The translations under genes and the position numbers were made by a program. From assembly GCA_002869305.1 (NCBI GenBank), contig PKTC01000085.1:1-6467 (forward strand): 6,467 bases of DNA, read 5' to 3'. The first letter of the stretch is position 1. Every line of letters begins with the position of its first letter. This document shows, piece by piece, positions 1 through 6,467 of this stretch. The notes under the pieces were generated by a model. That model saw nothing but the letters and a program-made list of their open reading frames with translations, was not told where the DNA came from and searched no databases. Source of the DNA: Marinilabiliales bacterium (GTDB taxonomy: Bacteria; Bacteroidota; Bacteroidia; Bacteroidales; UBA12077).

Positions 1-1667
1 ATTCTATTCATTAAATTCGAAACAATTTCTGTACTTTGAGAGCTTTTTTGTGCAATACTAACGATCTCATCTGCGGCAATTTTACTTCTTTCGGCTAGTT
101 TTCTAACTTCTGAAGCCACCACAGCAAATCCCTTTCCATGTTCACCAGCTCTTGCTGCTTCAACAGCCGCATTTAAAGCTAATATATTGGTTTGAAATGC
201 AATATCATTGATAATTTGAATTTTATCAGAAATGTTGGTTACCCAATTTTTACTTTCTTCAGCAGCTTTTGAAATTTCTTTTATTCCTTCTGTTGCAGCT
301 GTGGCAATCTTTTCAGTTTGTTGTGAATTATCTTTAGATTGTTGAATATTGGCTAACATTTGTTCCATAGATGAAGAAACTTCTTCGGTAGAAGCAGCTT
401 GATTACTTGATCCTTGTGATAATAATTGTGAGCTGCTACTTAACTGTTTACTGGTAATAGCAATACTGTTAGAACCGGAATCTACTTCTTCCACTATATT
501 TCTGAGATTGTTAGCTAATTTATTTAAATCAGAAGCTAACAACCCTAATTCGTCTTTTGATTCAACACTAATATTTGTAGTTAAATCTCCTAAACTTATT
601 TTTTTAGCAAGTTTTACGCTACTACTTAGTTGGTTTACAATCCTATGGATCATATAAAAAATTATTAATGCAATAACAATAAGTCCTAAAAGGCTTATCA
701 CGATAATTATCTTTGTCGTTTTGTTGGCAGATTTCATCATTTGATTAGTTGGAACTAAAATTCCTAAGGACCAGGGAGTTTCTGTATGACCTATATAAAC
801 GGGCTGAAAAATCACATATAGCTCTTCGTTAGTTTCACTATGAGTTGTTTTGAAACTTATGATTTCTCCATTTTTAATTTTATTGGATATATCATATTCC
901 AGATCTTCTGCTGGATTTACAGAGGCAAAAGTTTGCCCAATAGTTTCATCTGGATCAGGATGAGATACGTAAACAGCATCGTTTGATAAGAAAAAAGCAT
1001 ATCCTGTTTTGAATGGTTTTATTTCGTTGATTAATTCTTGAACCATGGTAAGTTCAACATCAACTCCCACTAGTCCAATCGGCTCATAATTGCTAAAAAC
1101 AGGGACTGTAATAGAAGTATTTAGGATAGAACCTTTGTTATTAAAATATGAAAAGTATGGCTCAAGGATAGATTCTTTTTTGGATTTCATAGTTTTATGA
1201 TATCCTGTAATTTTTTGAATACCATTCACATACAATTTTTCTATATCCCGAGTTATTGCACCACTTTCTTTTCTGTAGTAAGTTGTGTTAACCCTTCCGG
1301 TTTTATTTAGCCAGTTTTTATCCGTTTTTGATAATTCAAAGCTACGCCAAACAGATAGCAGATAGTCGTTTTTTTCTAAAGTTTGTTTTAATGAGTTATT
1401 AAAAGTTGTATCACGTAATTTGCCATCTAAATTGGTTTGTTGCATGGAATAAGCTAATCCTTTAACAATTCCCATATCATAATTTAGTGCTTTTCCTATT
1501 TTTGTTGAACTTTCCTGTACTTTTAAGTTAATTTGTTCAATGGCTGAATTGTAAGAATACGTTCTGAAATTATTAATAAAAATGGAAATTATGATCACAT
1601 AAATAATAGATGATGTTAATAGTATTGAAATTAACATTTTATTTCTTAAGCTTGCTTTGAATCTCAT
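1..1667 (-). CDS. Methyl-accepting chemotaxis protein with dCache sensor domain, 3' end outside window
   Basis: My translation of the minus strand from the ATG at 1667 stays open for 555 codons to the window edge. The product is a transmembrane chemoreceptor that would pass ligand state from the periplasm to a CheA/CheW array. In order it shows: TM1 (about 11-31); a periplasmic double-Cache region (about 35-310) with ITVPVF, GLVGVDVEL and TGYAFFLSND typical of dCache_1; TM2 (about 319-340); HAMP (about 341-393, with KDELG at 371-375); and the signalling helix. That helix has a methylation-type segment (QAASTEEVSSSMEQM, 423-437) and the conserved hairpin tip (QTNILALNAAVEAARAGEHG, 492-511), followed by FAVVASEVRKLAERS. 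The end of the return helix lies beyond position 1, so nothing indicates a broken gene. The start is the first ATG before TM1; no Shine-Dalgarno is visible. The RPWY-type signature of amino-acid-binding dCache receptors is not seen, so the ligand is unknown. The family call is near certain. Confidence 0.96.
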   Translation of the reverse strand, partial: MRFKASLRNKMLISILLTSSIIYVIIISIFINNFRTYSYNSAIEQINLKVQESSTKIGKALNYDMGIVKGLAYSMQQTNLDGKLRDTTFNNSLKQTLEKNDYLLSVWRSFELSKTDKNWLNKTGRVNTTYYRKESGAITRDIEKLYVNGIQKITGYHKTMKSKKESILEPYFSYFNNKGSILNTSITVPVFSNYEPIGLVGVDVELTMVQELINEIKPFKTGYAFFLSNDAVYVSHPDPDETIGQTFASVNPAEDLEYDISNKIKNGEIISFKTTHSETNEELYVIFQPVYIGHTETPWSLGILVPTNQMMKSANKTTKIIIVISLLGLIVIALIIFYMIHRIVNQLSSSVKLAKKISLGDLTTNISVESKDELGLLASDLNKLANNLRNIVEEVDSGSNSIAITSKQLSSSSQLLSQGSSNQAASTEEVSSSMEQMLANIQQSKDNSQQTEKIATAATEGIKEISKAAEESKNWVTNISDKIQIINDIAFQTNILALNAAVEAARAGEHGKGFAVVASEVRKLAERSKIAADEIVSIAQKSSQSTEIVSNLMNR

Positions 1668-1788
1668 TGCTAGTAAGGGTCTTATTTAATAGTTTGTATT
1701 GATTGGGTTTTGAGGGCGGGAAAATAGAAAAAAATTAATTTGTAATTCTTAACTTTAATCAAGAAATCATTAAACTTAAATACTTGTA

Positions 1789-1796
1789 CAAATTTA
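1789..1796 (-). promoter_or_regulatory. Candidate Bacteroidota -7 promoter element for the chemoreceptor gene
   Basis: The minus strand reads TAAATTTG here, an exact match to the Bacteroidota -7 consensus TAnnTTTG. It lies in the gap between the lipoprotein and chemoreceptor genes and would leave a leader of roughly 115 bases before the ATG. I see no good TTTG at the expected -33 spacing, and in AT-rich DNA the -7 pattern can arise by chance. The palindrome TTGTACAA (1784-1791) overlaps its downstream edge. Confidence 0.33.
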
Positions 1797-1860
1797 GCGG
1801 AAAGATAAAACAGTTAGAATTGATTATTTATTCATGTGTGCAAAGATTAGCTGCTAAAAT

Positions 1861-3213
1861 TTACCAACCAGTATTATATTCCAAATCCGAAAACTCACAA
1901 ATCTTTCTTTCGTTGGTAAGTTTTGAACTATAATAAATTTTTCCGGATATTTTCTTTGATTCAACCATGGAGGAAGACCATTTATTTGTTTGCGATTTAG
2001 GTATAATAGCAATTACTTCAAAACTATGATTTCCCTTGCCAAGAAACTCCTGGTTAATATTTTCTATAATGACTATTGGTAAGCTTTTATAATTGTAATA
2101 TCGATTGCAATTTCCTTTGCACACTTGCGGCACAAATTCAATCTTATCTATTCTAAATGCAACAGGTGATTTCGAATTAATGGTAAAATGACATTTTACA
2201 ATGTGATCTTTTTTAAATGAATTTTTCTTTACCGATGAGAAACTTACATCAGAATTGTTTTCAATAGATATTTTCTTACTACTCACATCAAATGGCACCG
2301 AATGAACAATCTTCAATTCTTTATATGGATATGTAATTTCCAAATAGTTTTCATCCTCAACTGAGCATTCGGTAAAACTATATGTTATGAATCCTAACTC
2401 ATTTTCTGCCCTAATATCAGTAATTTTTGCACAATTTGATTTTACAATGGGTAACTGCGTAGTTTTTATTGTATCATTACCCAGACGAAGAATGTAATTA
2501 TAAGCACCTAACGTGTCAAGAGTTGGAATAAGCTGAATAGCATTCAATTTGTTTTTTAAATTGTTAATTGAAATTTCCGCAACTGATTTTCTTTGATCAA
2601 CAAAAAAGTCAGACAGATATTGCAATTCATCAATCTCCCGAATGATTGATTCTATGCTCTCATGACCATTTTTATTATATTTTAATGTGTCCAGCCTTTC
2701 ACTTAGCAGATTTTCTTGTACCTCCCACTCTTCTATCAAAACTTGAATGTCTGATTCAGTGAATGGATATTTAATGTAATAGAATACTTTTTCAACTCTG
2801 TTTTCCCGTTGTTTTTCCCAATAATAATCGGTGGCTTTGCTTAGCGATATTCCTTGCAAGTAAGCAGCATTTCCTGTTTTACTAGTAGTTTTGGCGGTGT
2901 ACTCTTCTAAAAATTCAATTGCTCTTTTATATCGAGTTTCATTTACTTCAAGCTTTTGTTCAAATGTAATGTTTTGAGCAACAGAAGATACTATTTTCTC
3001 TTTGATCATTTGAAGAGCGTTATATTTTGCTTCGTTATAATCACTGCCGGTACCTTCACCTATCAAATAATCTTTCTCAATTCCGTATAGCCATGAAGGT
3101 TTTTTAGGAGTACTTTTTTCAATAACTTTTAAATTAGCACATGATGATATACATATTGATATGATTAGTGCAAGTGCTGATTTAATGAAATATGGCTTAT
3201 AGGTAGGTTTCAT
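1861..3213 (-). CDS. Lipoprotein with LPP20-like N-terminal domain; C-terminal half of unknown function
   Basis: This is a 450-residue protein with a lipoprotein signal peptide: a basic start, a hydrophobic stretch (13-22) and the lipobox ISSC, with the lipidated Cys at 25. The residues after Cys25 (ANLKV) lack the acidic cluster known as a surface-export signal in Bacteroidota lipoproteins, so I infer a periplasm-facing anchor. Residues about 39-80 (PSWLYG, then YLIGEG, then an alanine-rich helix EAKYNALQMIKEKIVSS) match the pattern of LPP20-type domains, which may run to about 152. A charged, probably helical or coiled-coil section spans about 152-226. Residues about 228-450 look beta-rich and contain six cysteines (261, 283, 341, 365, 369, 439), an even number compatible with disulfides. 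I do not recognise this half. The ATG at 3213 is set by the signal peptide. Isolating gaps of 193 and 241 bases make it probably monocistronic. Function is unknown; a cell-envelope role is the most that can be said. Confidence 0.85.
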   Translation of the reverse strand: MKPTYKPYFIKSALALIISICISSCANLKVIEKSTPKKPSWLYGIEKDYLIGEGTGSDYNEAKYNALQMIKEKIVSSVAQNITFEQKLEVNETRYKRAIEFLEEYTAKTTSKTGNAAYLQGISLSKATDYYWEKQRENRVEKVFYYIKYPFTESDIQVLIEEWEVQENLLSERLDTLKYNKNGHESIESIIREIDELQYLSDFFVDQRKSVAEISINNLKNKLNAIQLIPTLDTLGAYNYILRLGNDTIKTTQLPIVKSNCAKITDIRAENELGFITYSFTECSVEDENYLEITYPYKELKIVHSVPFDVSSKKISIENNSDVSFSSVKKNSFKKDHIVKCHFTINSKSPVAFRIDKIEFVPQVCKGNCNRYYNYKSLPIVIIENINQEFLGKGNHSFEVIAIIPKSQTNKWSSSMVESKKISGKIYYSSKLTNERKICEFSDLEYNTGW

Positions 3214-3246
3214 TTTTTAACTATTGTTGATAGATTATCGGATAAA

Positions 3247-3266
3247 CAAAAATAAAGCCAAAATTA
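3247..3266 (-). promoter_or_regulatory. Two candidate -7 elements upstream of the lipoprotein gene
   Basis: The minus strand carries two exact matches to the Bacteroidota -7 consensus TAnnTTTG: TAATTTTG (3266-3259) and TATTTTTG (3254-3247). Use of the second would give a leader of about 27 bases before the ATG at 3213, a normal length. A TTG at 3272-3270 sits too close to the second element for ideal -33 spacing, and only a TTTA (3287-3284) lies upstream of the first. The position is good, but the -33 support is weak. Confidence 0.38.
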
Positions 3267-3419
3267 AATCAATTAAGATGTTTTAAATAAAAACTGGGCT
3301 ATAAAAATTTGAAATGTAGAAAATATATCAAGTCAGCTAGGATAGTAAAAAGTATTTGTAGATTTTAGAAGATTTTTAATGAGTACATGAATTAGATAAG
3401 AACTATCAAGCTGAAAACT

Positions 3420-3450
3420 AATAAAAGTTAAAAGGCATTCATCTTTTATT
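3420..3450 (-). terminator. AT-rich hairpin just after the histidine kinase stop, possible terminator
   Basis: A perfect 8-base inverted repeat (AATAAAAG at 3420-3427 and CTTTTATT at 3443-3450) with a 15-base loop begins four bases after the kinase stop codon. On the minus-strand RNA the second arm is U-rich and is followed by AGUUUUC. Only one G-C pair is present, so the stem would be weak. Its placement right after the gene is the main reason to list it as a terminator or 3'-end structure. Confidence 0.3.
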
Positions 3451-3454
3451 CGTA

Positions 3455-4942
3455 TTAGAATTCAGGTTCAGGAAGAGGAAGGGTAAACATAAAGGTACTT
3501 CCAATATTTGGTTCACTTTTTACCCACAATTTTCCACCATTCTTTTCAACAAATTCTTTACAAAGTATAAGACCTAAACCGGTTCCTTTTTCTCTTTCAG
3601 TGCCTACCGTACTAAAGCTCTCATCTATTTTAAAAATCTTATCAATATTTTCATGGCTAATACCAATACCAGTATCCGAAACACTTATTTCACATCCCTT
3701 TCCACACTTGCTTCTGACATTAATATGACCACCTTGGTTTGTATATTTTATTGCATTTGAAATTAGATTTCTGATTATGGTTTTTACCATGTTTTTATCG
3801 GCAAAAGCATAAACATGTTGATCTACTTCTGAGTATATTTTAATATTTTTATTTCTTGCTGTTGATTCAAGTAAGCTAATATTCTCATGGATTAATTTAT
3901 CTATTGATATTTTTTCGGGTTTAAATTTAAGAGTCCCGGATTGTGCTCTAGACCAGTCCAGTAAGTTCTCGAGAAGATTATAGGCTAATTTCGAACTTTG
4001 ATGAATAATATGAGCGAATTGCTCAATCTTTGCTTTATCATATTTTTCAATGTTAAGAGCAAGGAGTTGCGTAAAACCCATTAAATCGTTGAACGGATTC
4101 TTTAAGTCGTGTGCTATTATCGAAAAGAACTTATCTTTTGTCGCGTTAAGTTCTCTTAGTCGATTCTCAGAATTGATTAAAGTTTTTTCCGCCTTTTTTT
4201 GTAATGTTATATCACTAAAAACACAGTGCGTGCGAATAATTTCATGATCTGGCGAGTATTCCACTTTTCCATGATAGCTCACATAAACGATCTTTCCATC
4301 TCTTTTTCTAATATCAAAATGAATATCACGAATTATACCATTTTCTTTAAATTTATCAAATGCAAGGTCAAATTTATCTTGATTTTCTACTGATAGAATA
4401 CTATTAAATTTTTTTCCTATAACCTCATTTCTTGAGTATCCAAGGATTTCTTCCCATAGTGGATTAACATCTACTATTATTCCATCTTTGTCAAGTGATT
4501 GATAAGGTAAAGGGAAATTTTGAAAAATGGTGCGAAAATGTTTTTCCTGAGAAGTAAGTTCTTGATGTCGTTTTTCTTTTTCGGTAATATCAATAGCTAT
4601 ACATCTAAGACCTATCGTTTTACCATTCTTTTTAATATGACTATTGTATACTTCTAATGCAATAATTTCTCTGTTTTTTTTATAAACACGATAACTATTT
4701 CCAGTAGAATGATTCCCATTAAAATTAACTTGCAAGCTCTTTTTTATTCTCTCTAGATCGTCAGGAACAATAAGATCCTTTAAAGTAATTGTTTTATCAA
4801 TAAGTTCATTTTTGGAGTATCCTAATATCTTTTCACAAGTTCGGTTTAAAACTTTAACTTTTAAATTAGTATCAATTTCAAAAACTATTTCAGGTAATAG
4901 GTCTAAAAAATCTGATTCAATAAAATTTTGGTTCTCGTCCAT
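3455..4942 (-). CDS. Soluble PAS-PAS sensor histidine kinase
   Basis: This 495-residue protein has no signal peptide or membrane segment, so it should sense something in the cytoplasm, autophosphorylate on histidine and pass the phosphate to a response regulator. It has two PAS/PAC modules: about 9-120 (GYSKNELIDK at 41-50, closing with DIT at 118-120) and about 133-246 (GYSRNEVIGK at 168-177, closing with FSDIT). A short coiled coil (about 247-270) leads to the HisKA H-box FFSIIAHDLKNPF, with the phospho-acceptor His278. The ATPase domain has the N-box RNLISNAIKYT (391-401), G1 box DTGIGI (423-428), F-box near IFKID (436-440) and G2 box GTGLGL (453-458); all key residues are present. There is no receiver domain and no response-regulator gene in the window, so it is an orphan here. 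The ATG at 4942 leaves the first PAS domain complete. The stimulus is unknown: neither PAS shows a cofactor motif I can name. A pair C413/C417 sits just before the G1 box. Confidence 0.95.
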   Translation of the reverse strand: MDENQNFIESDFLDLLPEIVFEIDTNLKVKVLNRTCEKILGYSKNELIDKTITLKDLIVPDDLERIKKSLQVNFNGNHSTGNSYRVYKKNREIIALEVYNSHIKKNGKTIGLRCIAIDITEKEKRHQELTSQEKHFRTIFQNFPLPYQSLDKDGIIVDVNPLWEEILGYSRNEVIGKKFNSILSVENQDKFDLAFDKFKENGIIRDIHFDIRKRDGKIVYVSYHGKVEYSPDHEIIRTHCVFSDITLQKKAEKTLINSENRLRELNATKDKFFSIIAHDLKNPFNDLMGFTQLLALNIEKYDKAKIEQFAHIIHQSSKLAYNLLENLLDWSRAQSGTLKFKPEKISIDKLIHENISLLESTARNKNIKIYSEVDQHVYAFADKNMVKTIIRNLISNAIKYTNQGGHINVRSKCGKGCEISVSDTGIGISHENIDKIFKIDESFSTVGTEREKGTGLGLILCKEFVEKNGGKLWVKSEPNIGSTFMFTLPLPEPEF

Positions 4943-5075
4943 ACAAGTAAATTATATTACCTTCAACGTCAACTATACAGCAAGGGTTTAATTTAAAACG
5001 TAAACTTTATATTAGATCTTGCCTAAATGGGAAGCTAAAGTTATAAAAAAGAATGAATTATTAGTTGTTAATAAA

Positions 5076-5094
5076 ATTTTAATTTGATTAAAAT
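5076..5094 (-). terminator. AT-only hairpin after tilS, possible terminator
   Basis: ATTTTAAT (5076-5083) and ATTAAAAT (5087-5094) form a perfect 8-base inverted repeat around a 3-base loop, 14 bases beyond the tilS stop codon. On the minus strand the second arm runs straight into TTTATT, giving the stem-then-U-tract layout of an intrinsic terminator. The stem has no G-C pair, so it would be weak, and short AT palindromes are common by chance in DNA of this composition. Confidence 0.33.
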
Positions 5095-5107
5095 AATTGA
5101 GCTAAGG

Positions 5108-6433
5108 TTATTTTGACATATCTATTTCATAAGCCGTTTTAGAAAAATTGGTTATTTTAAAACGCTCATCAATTCGATGACCAATTATCCAAACAATTTT
5201 ATTTTTACTTTCTAAAATCCAAGCACTCTCTTTTTCAGTTATAGACAATTTTTGATCAATGAAGAAATCGCTTACTTTTTTTAAGTTACTCATCCCCAAA
5301 GGCATAAAATAATCACCACTTTGCCATTTTCGCAGTACCAAAGGGAATTCTAATTTATCAAAATCAAATTGTCCTATATTTCGATCTTTCCTAATCTCAA
5401 AATCCTCATTAACATCACATTGATTGAATTCGAGTTTAAGAGGAAATTCTATGGAATCTTGATTATGATCTATATAAATTGATTGTATTTTTACGGCAGT
5501 ATTCTCTTCAATAATAAGATCAGATCTGTCTTTAATTAACCTATGAGTAGAACTATAAAACTGCTTGCCAGAAACACCATCAATTGATTTAACTATATCA
5601 GTAACCTGAGAGCTAGTAAATCCATATGGTCTTAAGAGTTCAAATAAATATGCTGAAATTGGATATAAATTCTTAAGCTCTTCAATATTTATTAATTTCT
5701 TGTCTTTGTTTTCAGTTATTATTGATTGGTGAACTCGTTTAACTTCGTTTTTATAAATAAGTTCTGTATCCCTTAGCTTACTAATATTTTCAATAAGAGT
5801 TTCCTGAAATTTTGGATTTAATTTTTCAAACAAAGGAACTATTTCGTGCCTGATTAAATTACGGCTATATTTAGTTGATTGATTGGAAGAATCTTCATGA
5901 TATTCAAAATTGTTTATCTCAAGAAAATCTAATAACTGTTGACGTGAAGCAAATAAAAGGGGTCTAATTATACTATTTAACTTGGGTTTAATTCCAGTTA
6001 AACCTTTAATACCTGATCCTCTGGTAAGATTAATTAGAAATGTTTCGACCACGTCGTTTTGATTATGAGCAATGGCAATATAGTCGTAATCATATTTTTG
6101 TTTAAGTTCTTCAAACCAATCGTAACGCAAGTCACGAGCAGCCATTTGAATCGATATACCTTCTTCTTTGGCAACTTCTTTTGTGTTGAACTTAACTGAG
6201 AAAAAAGGAATATCAAATTCATTTGCAAGGTTCTTTACAAAAATTTCATCTTCATCTGATTCGGTACCTCTAAGCTGAAAATTACAATGGGCTATGCCAA
6301 TTGGATAATTCAACATTCTAAATAAATGAAACATGCATATAGAATCAATTCCACCGCTAATTCCTAGAAGAATGCGATCTGATTTTTTGCAAAGCTTAAC
6401 TGATTCTATGTAGGTAAGAAAATCTTTTTCCAT
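5108..6433 (-). CDS. tilS: tRNA(Ile)-lysidine synthetase TilS
   Basis: TilS uses ATP and lysine to convert C34 of the CAU-anticodon isoleucine tRNA to lysidine, so that it reads AUA and is charged with isoleucine instead of methionine; it is normally essential. The 441-residue product has the N-type ATP-pyrophosphatase PP-loop SGGIDS (26-31), followed by HCNFQLRG (49-56), AARDLRYDWF (98-107), AHNQNDVVETFLINLTRGSG (122-141) and the DSSNQSTKYSRNLIRHEIVP segment (181-200), all typical TilS motifs. A middle domain follows, then the TilS C-terminal domain (about 363-430) with LRKWQSGDYFMPLGM, KKVSDFFIDQKLS and WIIGHRIDERFKIT. The length is normal for the long bacterial form. The ATG at 6433 lies 21 codons before the conserved ILLGISGG strand and directly follows the TAA of the preceding reading frame, with no gap. 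That suggests cotranscription and translational coupling; there is no room for a separate promoter. Confidence 0.98.
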   Translation of the reverse strand: MEKDFLTYIESVKLCKKSDRILLGISGGIDSICMFHLFRMLNYPIGIAHCNFQLRGTESDEDEIFVKNLANEFDIPFFSVKFNTKEVAKEEGISIQMAARDLRYDWFEELKQKYDYDYIAIAHNQNDVVETFLINLTRGSGIKGLTGIKPKLNSIIRPLLFASRQQLLDFLEINNFEYHEDSSNQSTKYSRNLIRHEIVPLFEKLNPKFQETLIENISKLRDTELIYKNEVKRVHQSIITENKDKKLINIEELKNLYPISAYLFELLRPYGFTSSQVTDIVKSIDGVSGKQFYSSTHRLIKDRSDLIIEENTAVKIQSIYIDHNQDSIEFPLKLEFNQCDVNEDFEIRKDRNIGQFDFDKLEFPLVLRKWQSGDYFMPLGMSNLKKVSDFFIDQKLSITEKESAWILESKNKIVWIIGHRIDERFKITNFSKTAYEIDMSK

Positions 6434-6467
6434 TTAACTTAGCGTTTTTAACATAGCTTCTGCTTTA
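6434..6467 (-). CDS. C-terminal end of an unidentified gene upstream of tilS, 5' part outside window
   Basis: On the minus strand the bases before the tilS ATG read, in one frame, KAEAMLKTLS followed by TAA at 6436-6434. Helix-like residues and a stop that abuts the next start codon are what the end of an operon gene would look like, but ten codons cannot prove coding. The sequence resembles the C-terminal helix of chorismate-using enzymes of the TrpE/PabB type, and from memory such a gene sits next to tilS in some Bacteroidota. I hold that identity only as a weak possibility. Confidence 0.42.
   Translation of the reverse strand, partial: KAEAMLKTLS

Noticed and set aside
1..1667. Chemoreceptor as a truncated pseudogene
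   Set aside because: The frame is open without stop or frameshift all the way to position 1; the missing C-terminus is due to the window edge.
1847..1857. Inverted repeat TTAGCTGCTAA after the lipoprotein stop as a terminator
   Set aside because: The arms are only five bases with a single central base, which cannot form a stable hairpin, and no U-tract follows.
3214..3454. Possible small gene, sRNA or riboswitch in the 241-base gap upstream of the lipoprotein
   Set aside because: The ATG-initiated frames I traced here stop within a few codons, and I see no GC-containing paired structure or known riboswitch motif; only the -7 candidates and the AT-rich hairpin stand out.
4050..4247. Short plus-strand reading frame of 65 codons
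   Set aside because: It lies antisense inside the well-supported histidine kinase gene, has no recognisable domain and no start context; it is a by-product of the opposite strand.
3455..4942. Histidine kinase as a CheA-type kinase working with the chemoreceptor
   Set aside because: It has PAS-HisKA-HATPase architecture with an HDLKNP H-box and lacks the Hpt, dimerisation and CheW-like domains of CheA.
4970..4977. TATAGTTG as a -7 promoter element for the histidine kinase gene
   Set aside because: It departs from TAnnTTTG at one position and has only a weak TTTA about 20 bases upstream. The gap probably holds the kinase promoter, but I cannot place it.
4950..4985. E. coli-like promoter with TTGACG or TTGCTG and TATAAT-like boxes on the minus strand
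   Set aside because: Spacings are wrong (about 10 bases for TTGACG to TATAAT), and sigma-70-type -35/-10 boxes are not what the main Bacteroidota sigma factor uses.
6034..6228. Minus-strand reading frame of 64 codons in another frame of tilS
   Set aside because: It overlaps conserved TilS motifs in the true frame and resembles no protein.

Overview
This 6.5 kb AT-rich window looks like a chromosomal segment of a Bacteroidota bacterium. The support is the Bacteroidota-style TilS and PAS histidine kinase sequences, translation starts without a purine-rich Shine-Dalgarno sequence, and matches to the Bacteroidota -7 promoter element TAnnTTTG upstream of two genes. A marine or gut lineage such as Marinilabiliales/Marinifilaceae is a guess; the sequence does not fix it.

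Every gene lies on the minus strand, so transcription runs from high to low coordinates. In that order the window holds: the last ten codons of an unidentified gene (6467-6434); tilS, the tRNA(Ile)-lysidine synthetase (6433-5108), whose ATG directly abuts the preceding stop codon; a soluble double-PAS sensor histidine kinase (4942-3455); a lipoprotein with an LPP20-like N-terminal domain and a cysteine-containing C-terminal half of unknown function (3213-1861); and a dCache chemoreceptor (methyl-accepting chemotaxis protein) from 1667 to the window edge, cut before the end of its signalling domain.

The gaps between the last four genes (165, 241 and 193 bases) contain no supportable small gene or RNA. 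They hold AT-rich inverted repeats after tilS and after the kinase that may end transcription, and candidate -7 elements before the lipoprotein and the chemoreceptor. The four genes therefore look like separate transcription units that share an orientation. The kinase and chemoreceptor are both signalling proteins, but no response regulator, CheA, CheW, CheR or CheB is present to link them.

I found no mobile element, CRISPR array, tRNA, rRNA or convincing new multi-gene system. The least explained item is the C-terminal half of the lipoprotein.
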